Below, one piece after another: positions 16,284-25,331 of a stretch of 64,000 nt of DNA. Numbering within the stretch: the stretch's first letter is position 1; each line of letters starts with the position of its first letter. The notes beneath the pieces are model-generated. The model ran no database searches, was not told the origin of the DNA, and saw nothing but the letters and a program-made list of their open reading frames with translations. Source of the DNA: Thiohalorhabdus denitrificans (GTDB lineage: Bacteria; Pseudomonadota; Gammaproteobacteria; Thiohalorhabdales; Thiohalorhabdaceae); NCBI RefSeq assembly GCF_001399755.1, contig NZ_LJCP01000011.1, positions 62,001-126,000 on the forward strand, in the 5' to 3' direction. Position numbers and translations under genes: made by a program.

Positions 16284-18293
16284 TTAGTTCAGCAGATTGC
16301 GCATCTGATCGAGGCTGGCGGCGCCCAGGGCCTGGTTCTCCTCGGGGTCCTCGGCCTCCAGGCGGTCGAAGCGCAGCTCCTCGGCGGGGAGCTCGTCGAG
16401 GAACCGGGACGGCTCGCACTCCAGGGTCTCGCCGTAGCGCCGGCGGCTGCGCGCCCAGGAGAGCGTGAGGCCATATTGTGCACGGGTGAGGCCCACGTAG
16501 GCCAGCCGCCTCTCCTCCTCCAGCGAGCCCGCCTCCAGGCTGTTGCGGTGCGGCAGGATCTCCTCCTCCATGCCCACCAGGAAGACGTAGGGGAACTCCA
16601 GGCCCTTGGCGGTGTGCAGGGTCATCAGGTGCACGCCGTCGGCCTCCTCCGCGTCCTCCTGGCGGTCCAGGGCGGACAGCAAAGTGAGGCGGCGCACGAA
16701 CCCGCCCATGACGTCGTCCTCGGTGTCCTCGTTGTCCTCGCGGAAGCGGTCCAGCCAGTTGAGGAGATTGTCCACGTTGCCCGCGCGGCGCTCGGCGCCC
16801 TTGTCGCTCTCGGCGCGCTCGGCGATGAAGTCCTTGTAGGCGATCTCCTCCACCAGATCGCGGGCCGCCTGGCCCGGATCCTCGTTGTCGCAGCGGGCGC
16901 CGTAGTTGTCGATGAGGCCGGCGAACTCCGCCAGCCCGGCGGCCGCCCGCTTGGGCAGCTGGTCGCGCAGGGCCGGGTCGCCGGCGGCGGCGCACAGGCT
17001 CGCCCCCGCCTCGCTGGCCAGCCCGGCCAGGCGCTCCAGGCTCTCCGCCCCCACGCCGCGCCGCGGGGTGTTCACCGCCCGCAGGAAGGCCATGTCGTCG
17101 TCGGGGTTGGCCAGCAGCCGCAGGTAGGCCACCACGTCGCGGATCTCGGCGCGGTCGAAGAAGGACATGCCGCCGTAGAGCTGGTAGGGGATGCCCTGGT
17201 CGCGCAGGGCCCGCTCCAGCTCGCGGGACTGGTGGTTGGAGCGGTAGAGGATGGCGTAGTCGCCGTAGCGGCTGGCGTTCTGGAAACGGTGGCGCAGCAG
17301 CGCGGAGATCACCCGCTCCGCCTCGTGCTCGGCGTCCTTGGCCTCCAGCACCTGGATGGCCTCGCCCCCGCCGCGGTCCGACCACAGCCGCTTCTCGAAC
17401 AGGTGGGGGTTGTTGGCGATCAGGCAGTTGGCGGCGTTCAGGATGCGCCCGCTGCAGCGGTAGTTCTGCTCCAGCTTGACCACCTGCAGGCCCGGGTAGT
17501 CCCCCTGCAGGTGATTAAGCAGCTCCGGCGAGGCGCCGCGCCAGGCGTAGATGGACTGGTCGTCGTCGCCCACCACCGTGAAGCTGCCGTTCTCCCCCGC
17601 CAGCTTGCGCATGAGGGCGTACTGGGCGCCGTTGATGTCCTGGAACTCGTCCACCAGCAGGTGGCGGCAGCGCTCCCGCCAGCGGTCGGCCACGTCGGGG
17701 TGCTCCTCGAACAGCCGCACCGGCAGGCCGATGAGGTCGTCGAAGTCCACGGCGTTGTGGGCGTGCAGGGATTCCTGGTAGCGGGCGTAGACCCGCGCTG
17801 CGCGGAGGTCGTCGTCGTTGGCCGCCTGCTCCAGGGCGGCCTCCGGGCCCACCAGGTCGTTCTTCCACGCCGAGATGCGCCCGCGCACCTCGTCGGGCTG
17901 GGTGGCGCCGAAGTTGCCCGTCTCCTGCATGAGCCCGCGCACCAGGCCGATCTGGTCCTCGGTGTCGAAGATGGAGAAGGGCTCGCGGTAGCCAAGCCGC
18001 TTGATCTCCCGCTGCAGGATCTTCATGCCCAGGCGGTGGAAGGTGGACACGGTGAGCCCGCGCGCCGAGCCGCCCGCCAGGCGCTCGCGGACGCGGCCCT
18101 CCATCTCCCGGGCGGCCTTGTTGGTGAAGGTGACGGCGATGATGGAGCGCGCCGGCAGGCCCTCGTTCTCCACCAAGTGGGCGATCTTGGCGGTGATGAC
18201 TCGGGTCTTGCCCGAGCCCGCCCCCGCCAGCACCAGCAGGGGCCCGGAGGTGGTGAGCACGGCGCTGCGCTGCTGCGGATTGAGCCCCTCCAT
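16284..18293 (-). CDS. rep: ATP-dependent DNA helicase Rep
   Basis: A 669-residue superfamily 1A 3'-5' helicase. The motifs are in order: Walker A VLAGAGSGKTRVITAKIAHL, AVTFTNKAAREM, TFHRLG, DEFQDIN (Walker B), GDDDQSIYAWRGA, KLEQNYRCS, TLHTAKGLEFPYVF and VGLTRAQ. The start MEGLNPQQ and the length match Rep better than UvrD. It would help the replisome pass protein barriers. It begins 5 bases after the stop of a small unknown gene, so the two form an operon. Longer in-frame extensions upstream merely read through that gene and were discarded. Confidence 0.93.
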   Translation of the reverse strand: MEGLNPQQRSAVLTTSGPLLVLAGAGSGKTRVITAKIAHLVENEGLPARSIIAVTFTNKAAREMEGRVRERLAGGSARGLTVSTFHRLGMKILQREIKRLGYREPFSIFDTEDQIGLVRGLMQETGNFGATQPDEVRGRISAWKNDLVGPEAALEQAANDDDLRAARVYARYQESLHAHNAVDFDDLIGLPVRLFEEHPDVADRWRERCRHLLVDEFQDINGAQYALMRKLAGENGSFTVVGDDDQSIYAWRGASPELLNHLQGDYPGLQVVKLEQNYRCSGRILNAANCLIANNPHLFEKRLWSDRGGGEAIQVLEAKDAEHEAERVISALLRHRFQNASRYGDYAILYRSNHQSRELERALRDQGIPYQLYGGMSFFDRAEIRDVVAYLRLLANPDDDMAFLRAVNTPRRGVGAESLERLAGLASEAGASLCAAAGDPALRDQLPKRAAAGLAEFAGLIDNYGARCDNEDPGQAARDLVEEIAYKDFIAERAESDKGAERRAGNVDNLLNWLDRFREDNEDTEDDVMGGFVRRLTLLSALDRQEDAEEADGVHLMTLHTAKGLEFPYVFLVGMEEEILPHRNSLEAGSLEEERRLAYVGLTRAQYGLTLSWARSRRRYGETLECEPSRFLDELPAEELRFDRLEAEDPEENQALGAASLDQMRNLLN

Positions 18294-18298
18294 GCCGC

Positions 18299-18742
18299 TC
18301 AATCCGGGGAGCCGATGCGGATCATGCGCTGCCACCACGACCCCTGGGGCTCCTCGCGGGCGGGGGCGAAGACGGCGGGGTCCACCGGGTAGCGGCTCAG
18401 CACCACCCACGGCGGGATGGGGTCGCCGCCTACCCGGCAGGCGTCCCCCGCGCGCTTGGGGTGGAAGAGCTTGATCAAGCGGGGATCCTCGGCGTCGTCC
18501 ACGAAGGCGAGGTTGCAGTAGGGGCCCTTCTTGAGCCGCTGCATCTCGGCGAGGTGGCCGCCCAGGCGCTCGGCGGCCTCGGTCGGGGCGAGCTCCTCCA
18601 CGGCCGCCGCCGCGCCCTCCTCCGGCGAAACCACATACCAGGGGCCCTCCGTGGCCGCCAGCCGCTCGGCCACGGCCTCCGCCTGCTCCCAACGGATGCA
18701 GCCGGTGAAGCTGCCCCAATAGCGCTCCGCGAACTCGCTCAT
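18299..18742 (-). CDS. conserved hypothetical protein upstream of rep
   Basis: A 147-residue soluble acidic protein starting MSEFAERYWGSFTGC. Visible features are a WEQAEAVAERLAATEGPWYVV stretch, GPYCNLAFVDDAEDP, the basic LFHPKRAGDACRVGGDPIPPWVVLSRYP and a Trp-rich end SWWQRMIRIG. No family or catalytic site is recognised. AGGGAG precedes the ATG by 6 bases. It is the first gene of a two-gene operon with rep, so it may be linked to DNA metabolism, but that is context only. Confidence 0.7.
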   Translation of the reverse strand: MSEFAERYWGSFTGCIRWEQAEAVAERLAATEGPWYVVSPEEGAAAAVEELAPTEAAERLGGHLAEMQRLKKGPYCNLAFVDDAEDPRLIKLFHPKRAGDACRVGGDPIPPWVVLSRYPVDPAVFAPAREEPQGSWWQRMIRIGSPD

Positions 18743-19124
18743 CCCGTACTCCCTCGCACCGCCAAAGGGAGGATTGTAGCCGAGTCCCGCCGCTCCCGCG
18801 CAACCACCCGGTGTCCCCCGCCCGCCTGGACACCGCCGCCCTCCGGGACTATCGTCCGAATTCAAAGGGTTAGCCCCAACCCTCCTCCGGGATTTCCCTT
18901 TCCAGAAGGCCGGCACGCAGGGAACACCCCCGCACCGCCTCCGGCCCCCCGGAGGCGCTGATTACCCGAAAGGGGCCCGGCCATGAGCCAGACCGGTGCG
19001 TTCCGGCATGTGCAACGACCAGCCAGAATCCACGGGTCGTCCTGGTAGGCTTGGTAGAGGGTTCCCCTAAGGGTGAAGGAACACTTCCCTGTATTCGAGG
19101 CTGGCTCTCCCCCGGGAGGATTCC
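18743..19124. other. 382-base divergent intergenic region
   Basis: The region separates the rep operon (minus) from the lipoprotein gene (plus). It should hold both promoters, but no clear -35/-10 pair was seen. CCGGGAGGATTCC ahead of the ATG at 19125 is the ribosome site of the lipoprotein. No RNA or riboswitch fold was recognised. Confidence 0.5.
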
Positions 19125-19904
19125 ATGCGGGCAGGTTCGGTAATCCTCGGCCTTCTGGCAATCACCACCCTCACCTCCGGCTGCAAGCTGGAAAACGGCT
19201 GGGGGGTGGCGTTCTCCCAGTCTTCCGGCGAGGAGGAGGACGGCACGGGCGCAGGCTCGATGGACGGCATCTGGACGGGCACCCTCACCCTGGAAGGGGC
19301 CGCCGCGGGGGATTCGGCCACGGCGGTGCTCTGGGAAGGCGAGCTGGTGGTGGTGAGCGCGGGGGCGGATGCAGCCTACGCCGGCGGGCTGTCGCGGACG
19401 GCGGACTCCGGGGAGGATCCGGTGGCGCTGGAGGGGGACTTCCGCGCCTACTCGGCGGTCGGGGAGGCGCAGGGGGCCGGCTCGGTGTCCGCCACGGTGG
19501 CCCCGGAGGAGGAGCTCACGGCGACGGTCACCGGCACGGAGCGCGACGGGGACCTGGACCTGGGCCCTGCGGACGCCTTCGAAGAGTCCGTCTCCCTGGA
19601 GGATCTGACGGGAACCTGGTCCCAGACCCGCGACGGCGGGACGCTCTCCCTCTCCGTGAACAGCCTTGGCTCGGTCACCGGCAGCGGCGCGGACGGCTGC
19701 AGCTACCAGGGCGACCTCGAAGCGCTTTCGGACGCCCCCAACCTCTTCCGCCTGGCCCTTACCGTGGAGCTCTGCAACGCGGATAACGGGGACTACGCGG
19801 GCTACGCCTACCTGGATGCCGCCACCTCCCCGGACACCCTGCGCCTGCTGACCGAACGGGAGGAGCGGGACCGCTTCCTGGGGCTGGCGCCGACGCGGGA
19901 TTAG
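19125..19904 (+). CDS. putative lipoprotein, unknown function
   Basis: A 259-residue exported protein. The type II signal peptide is MRAGSVILGLLAITTLTSGC with the lipobox LTSGC, so Cys20 would be lipidated. The residue after Cys is Lys rather than Asp, consistent with outer-membrane sorting. The mature part is acidic and Gly/Ser/Thr-rich, with repeated beta-strand patterns (GIWTGTLTL; LTGTWSQTRDGGTLSLSV; GCSYQGDLEAL), suggesting a small beta-barrel or lipocalin-like fold. Two further Cys near the C-terminus could form a disulfide. No family is recognised. The gene ends in a 4-base convergent overlap with the kinase gene on the other strand. Confidence 0.75.
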   Translation: MRAGSVILGLLAITTLTSGCKLENGWGVAFSQSSGEEEDGTGAGSMDGIWTGTLTLEGAAAGDSATAVLWEGELVVVSAGADAAYAGGLSRTADSGEDPVALEGDFRAYSAVGEAQGAGSVSATVAPEEELTATVTGTERDGDLDLGPADAFEESVSLEDLTGTWSQTRDGGTLSLSVNSLGSVTGSGADGCSYQGDLEALSDAPNLFRLALTVELCNADNGDYAGYAYLDAATSPDTLRLLTEREERDRFLGLAPTRD

Positions 19905-21421
19905 GGCTCGACGGGCAGGCGAACGCGGAAGGTGGCCCCGGGGCCGTCGGGGTTGTCGAAGGCCTCCAGCCGGCCCTTGTGGCCCTCCAGGATGGTGTAG
20001 GCCACCCAGAGCCCCAGGCCGATGCCGCCCTTCTTGGTGGTGTAGAAGGGGCGGACGAGCACGTCGGTGCCCATCTCCGGGGGCAGCCCGGGGCCGGCGT
20101 CCACCACGTCCACCTGGGCCTCCCCGCCCTGCCGCCGGGTGCGGAGGACCACGGGGTCCGGGTCACTCGGGCTCCGCTCGCGATTGGCCTCCCGGGCGTT
20201 GTGGACGAGGTTGTGCAGGACCTCCTGGAGCTGCAGGTGGTCGCCCACAACCGTAACCGGCCCCTTCGCCAGCTGGAGGCGGACGGGCACGCGGCCCGAG
20301 GCGGTGCCTTCCTGGAGGAAGGGCGGCAACCGCCGCACCAGGTCGTTCAGGTCCAGGGCGTGGAAGTCCGGCCCCTCCCCCTTCAGGAATTTGCGCACCT
20401 GCACCAGGGTATCGCTGGCCTTGCGGGTTTCCCGCTGCATGTTGTCCAGCAGGTCCCGGAGGCGCGTGGATTCGGGGCATTCCTGGGGCACCAGCCGCTG
20501 GCCGGCTACCGCGTAGTTGCCCAGCGCCGCCAGGGGCTGGTTGAGCTGGTGGGCGAGCAGGGAGGTGAGCCCTTCCAGGGAGATGAGCCGGCTGATGCTG
20601 CGCAGCTGCTCGGCGTAGCGATGCCTCCTCTCCTCGGCGAGGTTCTGCACGGACTGGTCGATGCCTACCAGGGAATAGCGCCGCACCTCCCCGGCGCGGT
20701 CGTGGTGCGCCACCACCGTGACCAGGAAGGGAACCTCCCGGCCGGTCTTGTCCAGAAGGGCGCTATCGCCCACCCAATACCCCTCGTTGGCCGCCGTGGG
20801 GAAGGCCTCCTCCCGCATGACGCGGAAGGCCCATTCGGGGTGGGTTCCCCGCATGGTGACGCCCTCCGCCCGGTCGGCGCCCAGCAACTCCTTGGCGTAG
20901 GCGTTGTGGTAGAGGAAGTTCAGGTGGCCGTCGCACATGCCGATTAGGCCGGGGAAGGCCTCCAGGACGTGCATGAGCTGCTCGGAAAGCTCCTCAGTGC
21001 GCTTGAGGCGGGTGAGGTCGGTGACGAAGACGAGGGACATAGCCGGCCCCTCCGGCCCGGCGGACCAGGTGCTGGCGTTGGCCAGCACGGGCACGCGGGT
21101 GCCGTCCCGGGCCACCAGGCGCGCCTCGTACTGGCGGCTGTCCTCTTCGCCCCGGCGCACCGCCGTTTTCCAGAAGGGCTCCCGGTCCTCGGGGGCCAGC
21201 CAGGCGTCGGGCCGTTCGCCGATCAGCTCCGCCCGGGAGCGCCCCAGCATCCGGCAGAAGGCGTCGTTGACCTCCACGGTCTCCAGGGTCCGGAAATCGA
21301 GGGCCAGGAACCCCTCGGTGGAATGGTGGAAGAGGTGCTGGAGCAGCCCTCCGTCCTCGAACAGCTGCGCGAGGGACCCCCGCCCCTCGGGGCCGGGCGC
21401 CGCGCTCCGGTCTTCCTCCAT
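19901..21421 (-). CDS. double-PAS sensor histidine kinase, NtrB/FixL-like
   Basis: A 506-residue soluble kinase. PAS 1 (about 25-145, FHHSTEGFLALD) and PAS 2 (about 150-270, DGHLNFLYHNAYAKELL) precede an H box LAHQLNQPLAALGNY of the HxxNQPL type found in NtrB/FixL/DctB kinases. The HATPase domain has NLVHNAREAN (N box), DAGPGLPPE and KKGGIGLGLW. There is no TM segment, so the signal is cytoplasmic. No haem-binding His pattern was confirmed in either PAS. No response regulator is adjacent, so this is an orphan kinase. NtrB-type kinases often act through sigma-54 activators. Confidence 0.9.
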   Translation of the reverse strand: MEEDRSAAPGPEGRGSLAQLFEDGGLLQHLFHHSTEGFLALDFRTLETVEVNDAFCRMLGRSRAELIGERPDAWLAPEDREPFWKTAVRRGEEDSRQYEARLVARDGTRVPVLANASTWSAGPEGPAMSLVFVTDLTRLKRTEELSEQLMHVLEAFPGLIGMCDGHLNFLYHNAYAKELLGADRAEGVTMRGTHPEWAFRVMREEAFPTAANEGYWVGDSALLDKTGREVPFLVTVVAHHDRAGEVRRYSLVGIDQSVQNLAEERRHRYAEQLRSISRLISLEGLTSLLAHQLNQPLAALGNYAVAGQRLVPQECPESTRLRDLLDNMQRETRKASDTLVQVRKFLKGEGPDFHALDLNDLVRRLPPFLQEGTASGRVPVRLQLAKGPVTVVGDHLQLQEVLHNLVHNAREANRERSPSDPDPVVLRTRRQGGEAQVDVVDAGPGLPPEMGTDVLVRPFYTTKKGGIGLGLWVAYTILEGHKGRLEAFDNPDGPGATFRVRLPVEP

Positions 21422-21526
21422 CAGCTCCCCCCGGCTCGGTGATGGCTGGCTCCCTACCGGCGTATCAGAACGCCGCGGCGGCGACCATCGGGGGAAGCCG
21501 CGGGCGGGGGGAGGGGTCCGGTGCGG

Positions 21527-22507
21527 TCAGCCGGAGGCGGCGTGGCGGGCGGCGCCGAGGAGGGCGGCGCGGTCGTTGTGGATCAGGCGCACGGGGATGC
21601 GCTCCAGGAGGGAGGTCATAGCGCCCTTGGCGCGGAAGGCCTCCAGGAAGGCGGGCTCGCGGAGGCGGGCGGCGATGCGCGGGGCGATGCCGCCGCCCAG
21701 GTAGACGCCGCCCGTGGCCATGAGCTTCAGGGCGAGGTTGCCGGCCTCGGCGCCGTAGTAGCGCACGAACCGCTCCATGGCCTCCGTGCACACGGGGCAG
21801 GAGCCGTCCTCGGCGGCGGCCGCGATGGCGGCGGCCGGGTCGCCCTCCGCCATGGCCGCCTCCAGCCGGTCGGGAACGGCCCGGCCGCGATGGGCGGTGA
21901 GGAAGGCGTGGATGTTCACCAGGCCCGGCCCGGACACCACCCGCTCCCAGCTCACGTGGCCGTGGCGCTCTGCCAGGTACCGGTGCAGGGCGCGGTCCCT
22001 CTCGTCGGCGGGGGCGAAGTCGGCGTGGCCGCCCTCGGTGGCGAAGGGGCGGTGGCGGGCCCCGTCCCAGAACAGGCCGGCCTCGCCCAGGCCGGTGCCG
22101 GCGGCGATCAGGGCCCGGTTGCTGCCGGGGACGGGTTCGCCCGCGGCGAGGGTCTCCACGTCCTCCGTCGCCAGCTCGGCGATGCCGCGGGCGGTGGCCT
22201 CCAGGTCGTTGAGCAGCCGCACGCGGGCCGTTCCCAGCACCAGGCCGAGGGAGCCGGCCTCCACCTCCCACGGCAGGTTGGTGGTCCGCACCCGGTCGCC
22301 CAGCACGGGCCCCGGCAGGCCGAAGGCCGCGGCCTCCACGGCGGGGCCGCCGTGGCGGTCCAGGAAGGCGCGCAGGAGGTCCTCCAGCCCGCGGTAGTCC
22401 GCGCTCGGCAGCCACTCCTCCGCGGTCACGCGCAGGGCCCCCGCCCCTGCCTCCACTAGCGCCAGGCGCGCGTTGGTGCCGCCCACGTCTCCGGCCAGGA
22501 CCCGCAT
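21527..22507 (-). CDS. glk: glucokinase
   Basis: A 326-residue ROK-unrelated, E. coli-type glucokinase that phosphorylates glucose to glucose-6-phosphate. Phosphate 1 motif GDVGGTNARLAL is at residues 6-17. FGLPGPV and NLPWEV are followed by the LLNDLEA catalytic Asp. GTGLGEAGL, EGGHADFAP and GGVYLGGGIAPRI complete the fold. It diverges from the PfkB sugar kinase gene, with 121 bases between starts. With pgi at 26030 it suggests internal hexose handling, such as glycogen or sucrose turnover. Confidence 0.95.
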   Translation of the reverse strand: MRVLAGDVGGTNARLALVEAGAGALRVTAEEWLPSADYRGLEDLLRAFLDRHGGPAVEAAAFGLPGPVLGDRVRTTNLPWEVEAGSLGLVLGTARVRLLNDLEATARGIAELATEDVETLAAGEPVPGSNRALIAAGTGLGEAGLFWDGARHRPFATEGGHADFAPADERDRALHRYLAERHGHVSWERVVSGPGLVNIHAFLTAHRGRAVPDRLEAAMAEGDPAAAIAAAAEDGSCPVCTEAMERFVRYYGAEAGNLALKLMATGGVYLGGGIAPRIAARLREPAFLEAFRAKGAMTSLLERIPVRLIHNDRAALLGAARHAASG

Positions 22508-22581
22508 AATAGGCGCTCCCTTCGCTGGGTTTCCCGTCCCTCATGATAACCGGCCGGTGTCGGGGCCGGGAGGCTCTGCGC

Positions 22582-22610
22582 TTGACACGCCCCGGCTTCC
22601 GGGGCATTAG
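22582..22610 (+). promoter_or_regulatory. promoter with operator-like palindrome in the spacer
   Basis: TTGACA (22582-22587) is a perfect -35 box; 17 bases later CATTAG (22605-22610) may be a weak -10. The spacer is filled by GCCCCGGCTTCCGGGGC (22589-22605), a perfect 7-base inverted repeat with a 3-base centre. A protein bound there would block the promoter of the downstream PfkB gene. Confidence 0.5.
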
Positions 22611-22628
22611 GGGAGGCAAGGAGGTGCC

Positions 22629-23552
22629 ATGCCGGAACTGATCAGCTGTGGCGAATGCCTGGTGGATATGGTCCCCGACGAGCGGGGCTGCTTCTGTCCG
22701 CACCCCGGGGGTGCCCCGGCCAACGTGGCGGTGGCCGCGGCCCGGCTGGGGGTGTCCGCCGCCTTCGTGGGCAAGCGGGGACAGGACCCCTTCGGGGAGC
22801 TCCTCCAGCAGCACCTGGGCGACGGGGGCGTGGACACGAGCGGCTTCACCAGCACCCGGGAGGCCCTCACCGCCCTGGCCTTCATCCAGTACGGTGAAGG
22901 CAAGGTCCCCGACTTCCGCTTCTACCGCAACCCCGGGGCGGACGAGCTGCTCCGGCCGCAGGACATCCCCGCCGGGCTGCTCGACGCGGCCCGGGTCTTC
23001 CACTTCGGCAGCATCTCCCTGTACAGCGAGCCGGCGGCGGGCGCCACCCGCGCGGCGGCGGACAAGGTCCGCGCCCACGGCGGCCTGGTGAGCTACGACC
23101 CCAACCTGCGCCCGGCCCTCATGGAGACCCGCCCCGGCGCCCTGGAGGGGGCGCGCTCGGCCATCGAGCGGGCCCACCTCCTCAAGGCCAGCGCGGAGGA
23201 GCTGCTCCAGCTCACCGGCGCCCAGCAGGAGGACCGGGCCCTGGCGCACCTGTTCGACCACGGCGTCCGGCTGGTTGCGGTCACCCGCGGGGCCGACGGC
23301 GCCACCATGGCCACCCCGTCCAGCCGGGTGGACCTTTCGGGGGAGTCCGTGACGGTGGTGGACACCACCGGCGCGGGGGACGCCTTCACCGCGGCGCTGC
23401 TCACCGGGGTCATCGAGCGACAGCTGGGGCCGGACGATCTGGCCGGTCTGCACGAGGACACGGTGCGCGCCCTGGGCGCCTGGGCCAACCGCGTGGCCGC
23501 CCAGTCCACCACGCAGACCGGGGCCACCCAGGGGGTCCGGCGGCCCACCTGA
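22629..23552 (+). CDS. PfkB-family carbohydrate kinase (fructokinase-like)
   Basis: A 307-residue ribokinase-superfamily sugar kinase. Signature 1 HPGGAPANVAVAAARLG is at about 26-42 and signature 2 DTTGAGDAFTAALL at about 241-254, with catalytic Asp in GAGD. ISYDPNLRP-like LVSYDPNLRPALM is typical of fructokinases, so fructose is the likely substrate. AAGGAGG precedes the ATG. It diverges from glk; together with pgi these enzymes connect free hexoses to fructose-6-phosphate. The exact sugar is inferred. Confidence 0.88.
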   Translation: MPELISCGECLVDMVPDERGCFCPHPGGAPANVAVAAARLGVSAAFVGKRGQDPFGELLQQHLGDGGVDTSGFTSTREALTALAFIQYGEGKVPDFRFYRNPGADELLRPQDIPAGLLDAARVFHFGSISLYSEPAAGATRAAADKVRAHGGLVSYDPNLRPALMETRPGALEGARSAIERAHLLKASAEELLQLTGAQQEDRALAHLFDHGVRLVAVTRGADGATMATPSSRVDLSGESVTVVDTTGAGDAFTAALLTGVIERQLGPDDLAGLHEDTVRALGAWANRVAAQSTTQTGATQGVRRPT

Positions 23553-23778
23553 TTCGTTTTTCCCATACCCCTTCGGGGTAACACCCCTCCTTTGCCCTTC
23601 CCGGCCCCTTTCGTTCTTCCGTTTTCCCGCGTATTTTCTCGGTGCGCCCACACAGTTTGCGCGCTTTGTCGAATCCCGGATCGGTTTTTCTTTTTGGGCA
23701 TAGATGATTCTTTTTTGACATAGCCTGGCGGCCCGGTTCCCGGCGCCCAGGCCCACCTTCGCCACGGGAGGGAACTGC

Positions 23779-24786
23779 ATGCAGAAGCTTGTCAAAAGGG
23801 TTCCCGAGCTCTCGCTGCTGATCGGGCTCGGCATCCTGGCCTATTTCGTGATGGGCGCCTTCAACCAGCTCTCCGGGACGGAGGTGCTGGACGCCAACGC
23901 GGCCTTCCTGCTGGTGCTGGCCTCCTTCATCCTCAGCACCCTGATCGCCATCGTCGCGGTGATCGCAGGGGTGGGCGGCGGCGTCCTGTTCACGCCCATC
24001 ATGCTCGCCTTCACCACCATCGATACCCTGATCATCCGCTCCACCGGCCTGGTGGTGGCGATGTTCAGCGGTCTGGTGTCCTCCGGGCCCTTCATGCGCA
24101 AGGGCCTGGCGGACGTGAAGATCGTCTTCTACTGCGCCATCCCCATCATCCTGGGCGCCATGCTCGGCTCCTACGCCGCCATCGCCCTGTCCGAGACCAT
24201 GGGGGCCACGGGCGACGGCATCGTGCGCCTGCTGCTCGGCCTGATCCTGGTGTTCATCGCCGCCATGTTCATCGTCGGCGGCGCGAACACCGAGTACCCG
24301 CAGCCGGGCAAGGTGAGCCGCTTCAGCGAGTGGGTGGGCCTCAAGGGCTCCTACTACGAGGAATCCCTGGGCCGGGTGGTGCACTACCAGTCCACCCGCG
24401 TGGGTCTCGGCGGCATCCTGTTCCTGCTGGTGGGCTTCACCGGCGGCTTCTTCGGCCTCGGTGGCGGCTGGGCGGTGGTCCCGGTGCTCAACCTGGTGAT
24501 GACCACGCCCCTGAAGATCTCCGCTGCGGGCAGCGGCGTGCTGCTGGCCATGGGCAACAGCGCCGCCATCTGGCCGTACATCAAGGCCGGCGCGCTGATC
24601 GCCGCCCTGGCGGTGCCCTGGATGCTGGGCCAGGTCATCGGCGGAATCATGGGCGCCCACATCCTCGCCCGGGTCAAGGCCAACTTCATCCGCTACATCC
24701 TGATCGTGCTTCTGTTCCTCACCAGCCTGAAGCTGATCTCGCGCGGCCTTGAGACCCTGATGGGCATCGACATCCCGGTTCTCTAG
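23779..24786 (+). CDS. TauE/SafE-family anion exporter
   Basis: A 335-residue inner-membrane protein with about eight to nine hydrophobic segments and two related halves. The first half carries AGVGGGVLFTPIM and the second GFTGGFFGLGGGWAVVPVL, the Gly-rich repeat typical of TauE/SafE proteins, which export sulfite, sulfoacetate or similar organosulfur anions. A soluble loop (about 170-205) between halves is longer than usual. GGGAGGG precedes the ATG. A small membrane protein follows 14 bases downstream and is likely its partner. Confidence 0.88.
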   Translation: MQKLVKRVPELSLLIGLGILAYFVMGAFNQLSGTEVLDANAAFLLVLASFILSTLIAIVAVIAGVGGGVLFTPIMLAFTTIDTLIIRSTGLVVAMFSGLVSSGPFMRKGLADVKIVFYCAIPIILGAMLGSYAAIALSETMGATGDGIVRLLLGLILVFIAAMFIVGGANTEYPQPGKVSRFSEWVGLKGSYYEESLGRVVHYQSTRVGLGGILFLLVGFTGGFFGLGGGWAVVPVLNLVMTTPLKISAAGSGVLLAMGNSAAIWPYIKAGALIAALAVPWMLGQVIGGIMGAHILARVKANFIRYILIVLLFLTSLKLISRGLETLMGIDIPVL

Positions 24787-24800
24787 AAGGAGGGGCACCA

Positions 24801-25253
24801 ATGAGCCAGGAAAAGCAGAGCAACGAGCAGCGCCCCGAGATTCCCTTTGCCGGGGTGGTCTACGGCGACACCATCTACTGGGGTACCATCCTCTCGGCGG
24901 TGGTCGCCGTGATCGGGCAGGTGATCAGCTTCCTCACCCCGGACAGCAAGATCTCCCCGGCCATTCTGCTGTCCCGCATCTGGGAGGGCGAGAAGGTGGC
25001 CGGGGTGTGGCAGGGCACCGGCATCGACCGGCCTTCGGGGGACCACTGGTACCTGTCCTACCTGACCACCGGCGAGGGGCTGGCCATGTTCGGCATGGCC
25101 CTGGGGGTCTTCGTGGTGATCCCCGCCATCCTCGCCAGCGCCTGGGTGATGTTCACCCGTGAGAAGTGGCCCTTCTTCGGGGTGCTCGCCGTAATCGCGG
25201 CGCTGATCACCGTGGGCTCGTTCCTGGGCGTGATCCCCATGCCCGTGGGCTGA
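24801..25253 (+). CDS. small membrane protein paired with TauE/SafE exporter
   Basis: A 150-residue protein with a short polar N-terminus (MSQEKQSNEQRPEIPF) and three hydrophobic segments: about 28-45, 94-116 and 126-145. Between TM1 and TM2 is a polar stretch of about 45 residues, probably periplasmic, with WEGEKVAGVW and DHWYLSYL. AAGGAGGGG lies before the ATG, 14 bases after the tauE stop, and a terminator follows. DUF1634 proteins often accompany TauE-type exporters and this resembles them in size and topology, but the family match is unproven. Confidence 0.75.
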   Translation: MSQEKQSNEQRPEIPFAGVVYGDTIYWGTILSAVVAVIGQVISFLTPDSKISPAILLSRIWEGEKVAGVWQGTGIDRPSGDHWYLSYLTTGEGLAMFGMALGVFVVIPAILASAWVMFTREKWPFFGVLAVIAALITVGSFLGVIPMPVG

Positions 25254-25271
25254 ACCCGGCGCCGTGGACGC

Positions 25272-25307
25272 AGAAAGGCCCGCCCCTCCGGGGGCGGGCC
25301 TTTTTTT
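25272..25307 (+). terminator. rho-independent terminator of the tauE operon
   Basis: GGCCCGCCC (25277-25285) pairs with GGGCGGGCC (25292-25300) and is followed by seven T (25301-25307), about 25 bases after the stop of the second gene. Confidence 0.93.
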
Positions 25308-25331
25308 GCTTTGCCATCGAGCAAATAAGGC

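Noticed and set aside
18294-18833. Rep helicase fused to an N-terminal extension of about 180 residues
   Set aside because: The extra frame reads through the small upstream gene out of register and has no protein-like pattern. Rep proteins start where MEGLNPQQ lies.
23563-23580. Hairpin TACCCCTTCGGGGTA after the PfkB gene as a terminator
   Set aside because: The stem is short and no U-tract follows on either strand, so it is not listed as a terminator.
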